Shown here: positions 53,233 to 62,157 of the stretch, in pieces
Numbering within the stretch: position 1 is the stretch's first letter
Layout: each line of letters opens with the position of its first letter
Origin: JSC-12 sp033764965
GTDB lineage: Bacteria > Cyanobacteriota > Cyanobacteriia > Leptolyngbyales > Leptolyngbyaceae
Length of the DNA: 64,000 nucleotides
Assembly: GCA_033764965.1 (NCBI GenBank)
Contig: JANRIN010000090.1
Coordinates: forward strand, 1-64,000
Direction: 5' to 3'
The notes under the pieces: generated by a model
The model's database searches: none
What the model was told of the DNA's origin: nothing
What the model saw: the letters and a program-made list of their open reading frames with translations, nothing else
Position numbers and translations under genes: made by a program

Positions 53233-54891
53233 TCATCCCAAAGTTGGCGACTCACCGGGATTTAAGATCACAAACTCCATCGCTTCGTTCTGCTGACTCC
53301 CAAACTTAATCTGAGTTCTGGGCTTCAATTCCACCTCCTTGTGGTGAACTTTTTGCCAGCCCGTTGGGTTTCGCACCCAGGTGCCAAAGCGAGAAAAATC
53401 CTCTAGAAAATAGCAAATATCCTCATCTCCTTCCTGCCCATCCCGACAGAGGATCATGGCGTGTTCCCGCGATACGCCGCCTTCATCTTCTTTCAACACC
53501 AGATCGTTGTCTGGGCTTCTGCCAATTTTCATCAAGCCGCCCCGCACCTGCCAAACTCGCCCATCCGTGAGCGATCGCAAGCAGGCAACGTGGGTTGGCA
53601 GTTCCGGAGAGCCAAATCCAGTTTCACTCGTTTCCAACGGTTTCAGTAATTCCCCGTCAAACTCTGGATGCATATACAACACAGGCAACGTCCAGGTTTG
53701 GTAATTGAATTTGTAAAGGGTTAACAGGTTTTGGCGGGCAACGGCAACTGCCTGATCAATCGGCATTCGCTGTACCAAGGCTTGAGCAAACACCTGGATA
53801 AAACTAATTGCCTCTTGATCCGCGATCGGGTCTCGCATCGCTAACACGGCTGGAACGCCATGATGAATCAGCACTTCTGCCAAACTGCTGCGGGGAATGG
53901 GTTGTGCTAGCTTGACTCCTGGTGCAGATGCCAGCCCATTCTGGTCTTCGTAGTGATCGGGCTGCGCCCCCCAACAGGCATTAAACACCGTCAGCTTTAC
54001 CTGGCATCGGGTCAACACCTGGGCTAGCTCAGTTCCATTCAAAGCCATGTCAGGACGGAGAAAAATCAGTCCACCGTCGGGTCCTGGCATTCCGTGTCCG
54101 GCATAAAACAGGACGTTATGAATACGTTTTTCTAGAACCTGGATCAGTTCAGCCGGGGATGGTTGCACCAGCGTATCCACCTGGCAGGCAATCCCTCTTC
54201 CCAGCCCAATGCCGGAGTTACCAGAGGTTTTTAAGACATCTGCCAAAATTCCCGCTTCCTGCTCTAGCTTCAACGTTTGCAAAGTGTCGTTGGCAAGTCC
54301 CAGTCCGCTGGCTGGATCGGTTGCCTGCCCCAACACCAGCAAAATCCGCAAAGCATAATCCGATCGCAGGGTTGGCAGCGCATTCACATCGCTGGTGGTG
54401 CGGCTAAAAAGCAATTGTTGGCTGAGAGAAATTGCCTGCCGTCCCGGAGCATCTTGCATAATTTCCCAGGGCAGCGCGATCAGGTTCGGTTCACGGATCT
54501 CTAACCGTAATCTCAAAGGTTTATTTTGCCCCGCAGCAATGCCCTGGCTATGACTGAGACTGGCAACGACTGAACCTTCAAATAACCATTGCCATAACTG
54601 TACTCCCAACGTTTGCATCAAACGACTGGAGACTCCGCCGGGTTGCCCAGGTTCGGAAATGATTTCTGGAGCCAGGGTGGGTTCCGTTGGGTAGGGCGGC
54701 ATCCGGCGGTTGGAAAACATTTCCTGCCAGTCTTGCCACAATTGGCTTAGCTCATTTGCCCAGGTGCAATCCCGCAACACCAAACCTCCGGGATAGGGGG
54801 CTTGGGTGACATGAATCGCAAAATGGTTCGTCCCTGCCGCTTGTAGCGGCGTGACAGCAAGACTTAGAGAGGGAATTCCAGATGAAGGCAT
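53233..54891 (-). CDS. CHAT protease-like domain fused to an FHA domain
   Basis: 552 aa. A caspase-like CHAT domain spans about residues 130-410. The catalytic His lies in VLFYAGHGMPGPDGGLIFL (about 263-281) and the catalytic Cys in LTVFNACWGAQPDHYE, both intact, with AVLAMRDPIADQEAISFIQV after them. An FHA phosphothreonine-binding domain (about 445-545) has GGLMKIGRSPDNDLVLKED, GGVSREHAMI and DFSRFGTWVRN. The N-terminal 130 residues are a further beta-rich part. Such fusions are inferred to couple protease activation to a phosphorylation signal. No Ser/Thr kinase is in the window. Confidence 0.9.
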   Translation of the reverse strand: MPSSGIPSLSLAVTPLQAAGTNHFAIHVTQAPYPGGLVLRDCTWANELSQLWQDWQEMFSNRRMPPYPTEPTLAPEIISEPGQPGGVSSRLMQTLGVQLWQWLFEGSVVASLSHSQGIAAGQNKPLRLRLEIREPNLIALPWEIMQDAPGRQAISLSQQLLFSRTTSDVNALPTLRSDYALRILLVLGQATDPASGLGLANDTLQTLKLEQEAGILADVLKTSGNSGIGLGRGIACQVDTLVQPSPAELIQVLEKRIHNVLFYAGHGMPGPDGGLIFLRPDMALNGTELAQVLTRCQVKLTVFNACWGAQPDHYEDQNGLASAPGVKLAQPIPRSSLAEVLIHHGVPAVLAMRDPIADQEAISFIQVFAQALVQRMPIDQAVAVARQNLLTLYKFNYQTWTLPVLYMHPEFDGELLKPLETSETGFGSPELPTHVACLRSLTDGRVWQVRGGLMKIGRSPDNDLVLKEDEGGVSREHAMILCRDGQEGDEDICYFLEDFSRFGTWVRNPTGWQKVHHKEVELKPRTQIKFGSQQNEAMEFVILNPGESPTLG

Positions 54892-54988
54892 TCGTAGACA
54901 GCTATGACAAGATCCGGGCGGATCAGAACGCTAAAGTTATTCAACCATCCAGTCGTTCTACCAGTGTAGTGCCCGATGGGAGAGATGA

Positions 54989-55399
54989 TTAACTTGAGGT
55001 CAAGGCTGCTTGAGCAAGCGTCCAATCTGGGCGCAAATGCCGAGCTTGACGCAGGTAAGGGTGATAGATTTCTACGTCAGGGTTGGGAGTGTTGAAATGG
55101 ATTAAGAACCGAATGCACCGCTCCAGGCTACCTTCGACGTACATTTGCTGGACATCGAGCAGCGGCACATTGTTCCAGTGGGGGCGTTCACGAGCGATCG
55201 CGGCGGGGAAGACAGCATCCAAGTCTCGCGTTACCGAAAAGGTGATGCTCACGATTTCATCCATGTCGAGTTGGTTATGAAACTCCAACTCATCCAGGAG
55301 TTCGTGTACTGCCTCACGAATTGCGATAACGGAATTTTCTGAGACGGTTGTCGCCCCACGAATTGCTCGAACTCGCCACCCCACGCGCGTATCCTCCAT
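54989..55399 (-). CDS. aroH: Chorismate mutase (AroH class)
   Basis: A 136-aa monofunctional chorismate mutase converting chorismate to prephenate for phenylalanine and tyrosine. Active-site pieces are visible: WRVRAIRGATTVSENSVIAI near the start, ITFSVTRDLDAVFPAAIARE (about residue 50) and the C-terminal LRPD segment. It is a trimeric AroH fold, length normal. It is monocistronic and 97 bases upstream of the CHAT-FHA start on the same strand. Confidence 0.93.
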   Translation of the reverse strand: MEDTRVGWRVRAIRGATTVSENSVIAIREAVHELLDELEFHNQLDMDEIVSITFSVTRDLDAVFPAAIARERPHWNNVPLLDVQQMYVEGSLERCIRFLIHFNTPNPDVEIYHPYLRQARHLRPDWTLAQAALTSS

Positions 55400-55596
55400 T
55401 TGCTCTTATCGTTGAATTATGTCAAAAAAATCAGAATAAACATCAGAGATCAACTGTGCTATTCCTAACATGATCATGACGGATCAACCAGGAAACGTCA
55501 GCCCAGTGACGAAAACCGTTACCTAAACTTTAAGCAGAAGCAGCGAGGAAGTCGGCACTCCCCCCTCACCTGTCTACCCTCTTACTCCCTACTTTC

Positions 55597-56436
55597 CTAG
55601 GGGCGATACATCCAAAGGGGCAAGCCATTGGTGGCAAGTTCAAACTCCAGCCAGTCTGCTCCAGTGGCAAGTCCTGGTAGGAGAGAAAGCTGACTCAGAG
55701 TGGTCTGATCTCTAGAAACCAGGCGATTCAGCAAGGGTTTCTTTTCTTCCAGGGTGAAAGTGCGGGTTTTCTCCGGGTCTAATCCAGCCAGTTCCGCTGC
55801 CCAACGGCGAGCATCTTCCTCGGTTCCCAAGCGATCGACCACTCCCAGTTCCAGCGCTTGTTGCCCCGTAAAAATGCGCCCATCGGCAAAAGCTCGTACT
55901 GCATCAACAGCTAAATTACGCGCGTCTGCAACGGTCTGCACGAACTGCTGATAGCTGATATCGATTAGTTCTTGCAAGATATGACGCTCTTGATCCGTCA
56001 TTTCGCGATCGAACGCCAGAATATCTTTGTAAGGACCAGATTTGATCGTTTTGAAGGATACGCCGATGCGGTCTAGCAGACGTTCCAGGTTGTTTCCCCG
56101 CAAAATCACCCCAATGCTGCCCGTGATCGTGCCGGGGTTTGCCATGATGTGTTGGGCACCCATGCCGATGTACACGCCACCAGAGGCAGAAATATTGCCA
56201 AAGCTGGCAACGATTTTGACTTTCTCTTGCAGCTTTTTCAAGGCGTTGTAAATTTCCTGAGAATCGCCGACTGTACCGCCGGGGCTGTCAATTCGCAAAA
56301 GGAGCGCGGGAAACTTGCGTTCTTCTACTGTTTCTAGTGCCTCTAAAACTCGTTTACGGGTTGCCCCTGCGATCGCCCCATTAATTTCAATCCGAGCAAT
56401 TTGTTTACGAAACCTGGGCTTGATAAACCAGACCAT
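55597..56436 (-). CDS. sppA: Signal peptide peptidase SppA (short form)
   Basis: 279 aa, single-domain SppA-type serine protease. The nucleophile Ser is in FGNISASGGVYIGMGAQ and the catalytic Lys in SGPYKDILAFDREM. The substrate-binding LRIDSPGGTVGDSQEIYNAL and the fold signatures ANPGTITGSIG and LELGVVDRLG are present. The short N-terminus (MVWFIKPRFRKQI) has no clear transmembrane helix. It degrades cleaved signal peptides and membrane protein fragments. Confidence 0.93.
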   Translation of the reverse strand: MVWFIKPRFRKQIARIEINGAIAGATRKRVLEALETVEERKFPALLLRIDSPGGTVGDSQEIYNALKKLQEKVKIVASFGNISASGGVYIGMGAQHIMANPGTITGSIGVILRGNNLERLLDRIGVSFKTIKSGPYKDILAFDREMTDQERHILQELIDISYQQFVQTVADARNLAVDAVRAFADGRIFTGQQALELGVVDRLGTEEDARRWAAELAGLDPEKTRTFTLEEKKPLLNRLVSRDQTTLSQLSLLPGLATGADWLEFELATNGLPLWMYRP

Positions 56437-56680
56437 AATGCTTCAGTGACTTCAAAGATAAAAAATGTTAATCCATCACCTCTTACTGTGGGGTGGGTCA
56501 GACCAGTAAGTAAAGAAGTGGTAAAGATCTAAACTCTAGTGTGCCTTAAAGCTGAAGCACTTTGCAGAACTCAAGAGGGCGATGCGATTGAAATCTTTTT
56601 GAGCTAAATGCTTAACATAACTATAAGGTTGGCTACACTATTACAAGATTCGCCTTTGTCCTTCGTCCATTCCTTCACCT

Positions 56681-57748
56681 ATGAACTCTACCTCTGCACC
56701 CCCTAAATTGCCGTTTTACTCGCTCTTGTTAATTGCCCCTTTCTTCTTTTGGGGAACGGCAATGGTGGCGATGAAAGGGGTTATTCCCAACACGACTCCT
56801 TTGTTCATGGCAGGAATCCGGCTGGTTCCCGCAGGTTTCTTGGTGTTGGCGACGGCAGTCATTGCGGGTAACCCTCAACCCAAAGGATGGAAAGCCTGGT
56901 TGTGGATCGCCCTATTTGCTTTAGTCGATGGGGCAATGTTTCAAGGCTTTCTAGCAGAGGGTTTGGTGCGGACTGGGGCAGGGCTAGGCTCCGTGATGAT
57001 TGACTCTCAACCGATCGCTGTTGCCTTGATGGCATGGCTGCTATTCGGTGAGCATATTGGACTCTGGGGCTGGCTGGGTCTAGGGATTGGGATTGGGGGA
57101 ATTAGCTTGCTGGGCTTACCCGACGAATGGATTGTTGCCCTGTTCCAAGGAAAAATTCCGCTGGGCGGGGTTGGGCTGGGAACAAACTTGCTTTATGACC
57201 TGTTCCAGAACGGGCAGTGGCTCATGTTGCTGGCATCGCTGTCGATGGCAGTAGGCACAGTAATTATGCGCTATGTCAGCCGTCATGCCGATCCGGTCGC
57301 GGCGACGGGATGGCACATGATTTTGGGAGGCTTACCCCTATTTGCGTTGTCCGCATTGACCGAAACAGATCAGGTAATCCATCTAGATAGCTCAAACTGG
57401 ATAGCGATGGGCTATTCAACCATCTTTGGCAGCGCGATCGCCTACGGGTTGTTCTTCTACTTTGCTGCCAGCGGCAGCCTCACCAGTTTGAGTTCTTTGA
57501 CTTTTCTAACGCCAGTGTTTGCCTTGCTGTTTGGTAGCCTGTTTTTGGGTGAGATGCTGTCGCCGATTCAGTGGGGTGGGGTGGGCTTAACCCTCGTGAG
57601 TATTTACCTGATCAATCAGCGAGAGGTTCTGGCTCAGAAGTGGCAGCAGCTTCGACAAGCCTCAAGCCCAGAATCATTGACCCTCTCTCAGATAGAGCAA
57701 CCAATGCAGGAGTTAACTCAATCTGTAAAATTGACTAATCCAGAGTAG
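56681..57748 (+). CDS. EamA/DMT-family transporter
   Basis: 355 aa with about ten membrane helices in two EamA repeats: FFFWGTAMVAMKGVIPNTTP at the start, GSVMIDSQPIAVALMAWLLF, then the second repeat with VGTVIMRYVSRHADPVAATG and LTFLTPVFALLFGSLFLGEM. DMT transporters export amino acids or other small metabolites; the substrate is unknown. The C-terminal 40 residues are polar. The glycosyltransferase gene starts 12 bases downstream, so they are one transcription unit with the 99-aa membrane protein. Confidence 0.92.
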   Translation: MNSTSAPPKLPFYSLLLIAPFFFWGTAMVAMKGVIPNTTPLFMAGIRLVPAGFLVLATAVIAGNPQPKGWKAWLWIALFALVDGAMFQGFLAEGLVRTGAGLGSVMIDSQPIAVALMAWLLFGEHIGLWGWLGLGIGIGGISLLGLPDEWIVALFQGKIPLGGVGLGTNLLYDLFQNGQWLMLLASLSMAVGTVIMRYVSRHADPVAATGWHMILGGLPLFALSALTETDQVIHLDSSNWIAMGYSTIFGSAIAYGLFFYFAASGSLTSLSSLTFLTPVFALLFGSLFLGEMLSPIQWGGVGLTLVSIYLINQREVLAQKWQQLRQASSPESLTLSQIEQPMQELTQSVKLTNPE

Positions 57749-57760
57749 CCTCCTCTCCCC

Positions 57761-58846
57761 ATGACTCTAACTCGATCGCTCAATCTCCTTTTCCTCTCGA
57801 CTTCAGTAGGTCCCTTAGGATCGGGATTGGGTGGCGGAGTTGAACTGACTCTGAAAAACATGGCGCGATCGCTCTCGCAACGTGGACATCGCATTACGAT
57901 CGTGGCTCCGGCTGGCTCGGTGTTGGATGGATTCCCTGTGATTGAACTGGCGGGGGATTTACAAATCACTGCCCAAAGTGCGGGGCGAGATGCCTGGATA
58001 GAGATGCCGGGAAATTCAGTGCTGGTGCGAATGTGGGATTATGCCCGCCAGGTTCAAACTCAGTACGATTTAATGCTCAATTTTGCCTACGATTGGTTGC
58101 CCTTTTACCTGACCCCATTTTTTCAGTGTCCCGTTGCCCATCTGGTCAGCATGGGATCGTTGGTGGATGTCATGGATCGGGCGATTGCTCAAGTGATCGA
58201 GCAGTTTCCCAACACCGTTGCAGTGCATAGTCGAATGCAGGCAGACACGTTTCCCTTTGGCGATCGCTGCCGTGTCGTGGGGAATGGCTTTGATTTGTCC
58301 CAGTATCAGTTTTGTGCAGAACCAGATGATGTTCTCGGTTGGGTTGGTCGATTAGCACCCGAAAAAGGTTTAGAAGATGCAGTTGCGGTTGCCCAAAAAA
58401 CGGACACTCCCTTGAAAATTTGGGGTGTGATGCAGGACGTGGCGTACTGGCAAGATATTTGTGACCAGTATCCCGATGCCCCCGTTAGTTATCAGGGCTT
58501 TTTATCTACGGCAGAACTTCAGCAAGAGTTGGGCAGGTGTCAGGCATTGTTGATGACCCCGCGTTGGGTGGAAGCGTTTGGTAATGTGGCGATCGAGGCG
58601 TTGGCGTGTGGCGTGCCGGTGATTGCCTACGATCGTGGCGGTCCCTCCGAAATCATTCAATCTGGCAAAACGGGCTGGCTCGTGGAACCGGATAGTGTCA
58701 GTGGTTTGGTCGATGCGATCGCTCAAGTGAATACTATTGATCGCGCTACTTGTCGCCAATACGTAGAAGCCGAGTATTCTCTGGCAGCAATGGGCGATCG
58801 GCTGGAAAATTGGTTTGCTAGCTTCATACCGCTACAGCTATGCTGA
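57761..58846 (+). CDS. Glycosyltransferase family 4 (GT-B)
   Basis: 361 aa, two Rossmann-like lobes. The N-terminal lobe begins LNLLFLSTSVGPLGSGLGGG with the glycine-rich acceptor loop. The C-terminal lobe has DVLGWVGRLAPEKGLEDAVA, then the donor-binding EAFGNVAIEALACGVPVIAY (Ex7E) and DRGGPSEIIQSGKTGWLV. This is the GT4 pattern. Acceptor and donor are unknown. Its last 7 bases overlap the start of the next gene. Confidence 0.9.
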   Translation: MTLTRSLNLLFLSTSVGPLGSGLGGGVELTLKNMARSLSQRGHRITIVAPAGSVLDGFPVIELAGDLQITAQSAGRDAWIEMPGNSVLVRMWDYARQVQTQYDLMLNFAYDWLPFYLTPFFQCPVAHLVSMGSLVDVMDRAIAQVIEQFPNTVAVHSRMQADTFPFGDRCRVVGNGFDLSQYQFCAEPDDVLGWVGRLAPEKGLEDAVAVAQKTDTPLKIWGVMQDVAYWQDICDQYPDAPVSYQGFLSTAELQQELGRCQALLMTPRWVEAFGNVAIEALACGVPVIAYDRGGPSEIIQSGKTGWLVEPDSVSGLVDAIAQVNTIDRATCRQYVEAEYSLAAMGDRLENWFASFIPLQLC

Positions 58847-59139
58847 GTCGCGACCAAAAAATTGCTCGATACCGAAAACGAACCCGTTGGTCATGGGTCG
58901 GTTTGGCGCTGCAACCGATCGCATTTTTGGTCATGGGTTCTTTCACCGAATTGGATGCAGTGAGTGCCCGTGGCATCACCGGATTACTCCTACTTGGATT
59001 GAGTTTTGCCCTGATGAACGTTGGCATCTGGAACTATGCCATAGCCCTTGGCTTTGGCAATGCGATCGCTGCCCTCAGTTTGCTAAACGCTTATGGGCTA
59101 CTCATTCTGTTGTTCTTACCCAACAAAAATCGTCCTTAA
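58840..59139 (+). CDS. Small multi-helix membrane protein (99 aa)
   Basis: Three predicted membrane helices: WVGLALQPIAFLVMGSFTEL, GITGLLLLGLSFALMNVGIW and AIAALSLLNAYGLLILLFL, with a basic N-terminus (SRDQKIARYRKRTRW). No family recognised. It overlaps the glycosyltransferase gene by 7 bases, so it is translated from the same transcript. Confidence 0.75.
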   Translation: MLSRDQKIARYRKRTRWSWVGLALQPIAFLVMGSFTELDAVSARGITGLLLLGLSFALMNVGIWNYAIALGFGNAIAALSLLNAYGLLILLFLPNKNRP

Positions 59140-59220
59140 CCACAAACAGTCGCCCTCTTGCATGACTTGATACAATAGGGACTCGCCAATTTCACCTTAT
59201 TTCAATCCAGCACAAAATCT

Positions 59221-60624
59221 ATGAGCCAGGGGACACTGTTCGACAAAGTTTGGGATGCCCATACGGTTGGGGTTTTGCCCTCCGGACAAACTCAACTCTT
59301 CATTGGGTTGCACCTGATTCACGAAGTCACCAGTCCCCAAGCCTTTGCCATGCTGCGGGAGCGCGGGCTAAAGGTGCTGTTTCCCGATCGCACCGTTGCC
59401 ACGGTTGACCACATCATCCCCACCGACACCCATGCCCGCCCCTTACAGGATTCTTTGGCAGAAGAGATGATGCAGGCATTGGAAAAGAACTGTCAGGATC
59501 ACAACATTACCTTTTACAACGTGGGTTCGGGTCGCCAGGGCATTGTGCACGTCATCGCTCCCGAATTGGGTTTGACTCAACCCGGCATGACGATCGCCTG
59601 CGGAGATAGCCACACCTCGACTCACGGCGCATTCGGCGCGATCGCCTTCGGCATTGGCACGAGTCAAGTCCGGGATGTGCTGGCTTCCCAAACCCTGGCG
59701 CTTTCTAAGCTTAAGGTGCGGCGAGTTGAGGTGAATGGCAGTTTGCGCCCCGGTGTGTATGCCAAAGACGTGATTCTCCACATCATCCGCAAATTGGGCG
59801 TGAAAGGGGGCGTGGGTTATGCTTACGAGTTTGCCGGAACCACGTTTGAGCAAATGAGCATGGAAGAACGCATGACCGTTTGCAATATGTCGATCGAAGG
59901 CGGTGCCCGCTGTGGTTACGTGAATCCGGATCAGGTGACATTTGATTATTTGCAAGGGCGCGAGTTTGCGCCTCAAGCCTCTGACTGGGAGCGGGCTGTC
60001 GCCTGGTGGACAAGCACTGCCAGCGATCTCGATGCAGTTTACGACGATATCGTGGTCTTTAACGCAGCAGAGATTGCCCCCACCGTCACCTGGGGCATTA
60101 CACCAGGGCAGGGGATTGGTGTTGACGAAAAAATTCCCACGCCGGAACAGATGCCAGAGGATGAACGGGCGATCGCCGAAGAAGCCTACCACTACATGGA
60201 TTTGCTCCCCGGAACGCCGATCGTCGGCACCAAAGTTGATGTCTGCTTTGTCGGTAGTTGCACCAACGGACGCATTTCTGACCTGCGAGAAGCCGCAAAA
60301 GTTGCCCAGGGTCGCCATGTTGCAGATGGGATCAAAGCGTTCATCGTGCCAGGGTCAGAACAAGTCAAGCAGCAAGCTGAAGCCGAAGGACTACACCAAA
60401 TCTTTCTGCAAGCTGGCTTTGAATGGCGGGAAGCAGGCTGCTCCATGTGCCTTGCCATGAATCCCGATAAACTTCAGGGTCGCCAAATCAGCGCCTCATC
60501 ATCAAACCGCAACTTCAAAGGGCGGCAAGGTTCCGCGTCAGGACGCACCCTGCTAATGAGTCCCGCAATGGTGGTGGCAGCAGCCGTGACAGGTCAAGTG
60601 ACCGATGTGCGGGAGTTAATTTAG
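59221..60624 (+). CDS. leuC: 3-isopropylmalate dehydratase large subunit
   Basis: LeuC, 467 aa, with LeuD isomerises 2- to 3-isopropylmalate in leucine synthesis. The iron-sulfur cysteines are in CFVGSCTNGRISDLREAAK and AGCSMCLAMNPDKL (CxxC). The N-terminal signature LFDKVWDAHTVGVLPSGQTQ and CGDSHTSTHGAFGAIAFGIG are present. The length is normal and no frameshift is seen. The small subunit gene leuD is not found downstream in the window, where the minus-strand repeat protein follows instead. Confidence 0.97.
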   Translation: MSQGTLFDKVWDAHTVGVLPSGQTQLFIGLHLIHEVTSPQAFAMLRERGLKVLFPDRTVATVDHIIPTDTHARPLQDSLAEEMMQALEKNCQDHNITFYNVGSGRQGIVHVIAPELGLTQPGMTIACGDSHTSTHGAFGAIAFGIGTSQVRDVLASQTLALSKLKVRRVEVNGSLRPGVYAKDVILHIIRKLGVKGGVGYAYEFAGTTFEQMSMEERMTVCNMSIEGGARCGYVNPDQVTFDYLQGREFAPQASDWERAVAWWTSTASDLDAVYDDIVVFNAAEIAPTVTWGITPGQGIGVDEKIPTPEQMPEDERAIAEEAYHYMDLLPGTPIVGTKVDVCFVGSCTNGRISDLREAAKVAQGRHVADGIKAFIVPGSEQVKQQAEAEGLHQIFLQAGFEWREAGCSMCLAMNPDKLQGRQISASSSNRNFKGRQGSASGRTLLMSPAMVVAAAVTGQVTDVRELI

Positions 60625-60743
60625 GAATGACAATCAAATAAGTCCGGTATTTGGTATGGGCAGGTTCCGCCGTTAAATTCATTGCAGCGTGCAGATTGAT
60701 TTGTTAACTCCGCCCGCACAGCTTGCTCAGTGCTAACTTCGCT

Positions 60744-61076
60744 CTAGTCGTGTTTTTTGTTCTTCTTTTTGCCTTTCCCCTTACCGTTCTCATCATCGTT
60801 GTCGGTATTATCCATCGCTGGCGAATCTGGGGGAGAAACCGTTGCGGGAACAACTTGAGCGGGCTGCACTTGAGCGGGTTGCACTTGAGCGGGTTGCACT
60901 TGAGCAGGCGAGGTTTGATCAGGGCTGGGAGAAGGCGAGGGAGGAGTTAGCGCCCGTTGAACCACAATAGGAATTGCTGTGGTGCCAGCCAGAGAAACAG
61001 CACCAATCACTCCTTGCATGAGGGTAATCTTGAATCCTTTACCAGCAGGTTGAGGTGAATTTTCAGGTTGAGTCAT
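60744..61076 (-). CDS. Small membrane protein with PAQVQ repeats
   Basis: 110 aa from the ATG at 61076 (a longer frame starts at 61121). One membrane segment (MQGVIGAVSLAGTTAIPIVV) lies near the N-terminus. Then come a Pro/Ser linker, tandem PAQVQ/PAQVV repeats encoded by 15-base units, and an acidic then Lys/Gly-rich tail (DNDDENGKGKGKKKNKKHD). It looks like a disordered anchored protein; no domain is recognised. Start and expression are uncertain. Confidence 0.5.
   Translation of the reverse strand: MTQPENSPQPAGKGFKITLMQGVIGAVSLAGTTAIPIVVQRALTPPSPSPSPDQTSPAQVQPAQVQPAQVQPAQVVPATVSPPDSPAMDNTDNDDENGKGKGKKKNKKHD
60846..60905. repeat. Four tandem 15-base repeats in the small membrane protein
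   Basis: Units GGGAACAACTTGAGC, GGGCTGCACTTGAGC and two copies of GGGTTGCACTTGAGC at 60846, 60861, 60876 and 60891. The unit is a multiple of three, so changes in copy number would keep the frame and lengthen the PAQVQ repeat. Confidence 0.85.
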
Positions 61077-61260
61077 AGGAGATTTTTGCGTTGAACGTCG
61101 TTTGGTGAATGGCACAGCCAAAGAGTGGTCTTAGTGTACCCAAGCGATCGAGCTACTGACACATTGCTGCTGACGCTGACGTTCTTTTCCTGATTTGTGT
61201 TCCTGCAAAGAAATGGTACTGATCGCGCGATCGTGTAGGCGCAAACCAATAAAAACCACA

Positions 61261-61290
61261 AAAAAGAAGGGATGCCTGGTATGCAGCCCT
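61261..61290 (-). terminator. Terminator of petG
   Basis: AGGGATGC (61268-61275) and GCAGCCCT (61283-61290) pair with one mismatch. On the minus strand the stem is followed by a run of T (complement of AAAAAA at 61256-61265). It is 28 bases after the petG stop. Confidence 0.6.
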
Positions 61291-61317
61291 CCTTGATAGT
61301 TGATGAAAAGGTTACGA

Positions 61318-61431
61318 TTACAGTCCCAGTTCGTTGCCACGACGGTATTGCAGGTACGCAGCAACAAACAACCCAGCCAGAGTAACGGGAATTAAACCCA
61401 GCACAATACCCGAAAGAATTGGTTCGATCAA
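61318..61431 (-). CDS. petG: Cytochrome b6f complex subunit V (PetG)
   Basis: 37 aa, a single-helix subunit of the cytochrome b6f complex in the thylakoid membrane. The sequence reads IEPILSGIVLGLIPVTLAGL, then FVAAYLQYRRGNELGL, essentially the standard PetG. The start is TTG at 61429-61431 because the MVEPLL-type start corresponds to LIEPIL here. AAGGAG lies seven bases upstream on the minus strand, and no ATG occurs in frame. Divergent from the cytochrome cM-like gene. Confidence 0.93.
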   Translation of the reverse strand: MIEPILSGIVLGLIPVTLAGLFVAAYLQYRRGNELGL

Positions 61432-61667
61432 GGTCAATCTCCTTATTAGCTATCTCTAATCGGCAACACAGTCTGACTTTTTACTTATCCTACTAGGTTC
61501 AGTCCTAAAAATGAATGCAAATGAGCGCCATGCTTAAACGCCTAAATGATAAGAATATTAAAACTTGTTGCGGGTTTTGAGAGATTCTCCCATTTAGTAG
61601 GCTTAATACATACTTAACTCTGCACTTTTGCAAAGTTATCTAAAGAAGCCCTAAACTACAAGAAGGT

Positions 61668-62096
61668 TTGCTTCGTCTGCATTTACATTTTTTGTCGTTC
61701 ATCTTTAAGCAGTTACCGTTGGAAAGTCAGGTTGCCAGTAAAGAAAACGTACTTCAGCGGATTGCCCTCGTCACTGGAGCAGTTCTGGTTATTGTTTTAT
61801 TCGTGATTGGGCTGGGGGTTTATCAGTCTCAAGGGGTTGAACCTTATGTGCGCGAAGTGCTGGCTTTAACTGGTGATCCGGAGCAAGGAAACGCAATTTT
61901 TCAAATGAACTGTGCTGGTTGTCATGGCTCCCTGGCAGATGGGCGGGTGGGACCTAGTTTGCTGTCGGTCTCTTCCCGCAAAACGAAGCCTAGCCTGATT
62001 CACCAAGTGACCAGCGGACAAACGCCTCCCATGCCTCAGTTTCAACCATCTCCCCAAGAAATGGCTGACCTGTTGAGTTATTTAGAAACCTTATAG
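61668..62096 (+). CDS. cytM: Cytochrome c (cytochrome cM-like)
   Basis: 142 aa as drawn from TTG 61668; the true start may lie further in (TTG 61719 or the hydrophobic segment near residue 30). One membrane anchor (RIALVTGAVLVIVLFVIGLG) is followed by a class I cytochrome c domain. The heme motif CAGCH is at 82-86, the axial Met lies in TPPMPQFQPSPQEMADLLSY, and the domain is complete. The text is close to cyanobacterial cytochrome cM, a minor thylakoid or periplasmic electron carrier. It stands divergent from petG, with a 236-base shared gap. Confidence 0.75.
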   Translation: MLRLHLHFLSFIFKQLPLESQVASKENVLQRIALVTGAVLVIVLFVIGLGVYQSQGVEPYVREVLALTGDPEQGNAIFQMNCAGCHGSLADGRVGPSLLSVSSRKTKPSLIHQVTSGQTPPMPQFQPSPQEMADLLSYLETL

Positions 62097-62157
62097 ACAG
62101 TTTGATCTAGCTCAACACGCTAGATTAAATCATCTCGTTGTGTAGTGACTTGGCATC

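Noticed and set aside
59443..60318. 291-codon minus-strand frame opposite leuC
   Set aside because: leuC on the other strand is certain and complete; the opposite frame has no ribosome-binding site and no family pattern.
60846..60905. Regular short repeats, considered as a CRISPR array
   Set aside because: The units are 15 bases, contiguous without spacers and lie inside a reading frame; this is a protein-coding tandem repeat.
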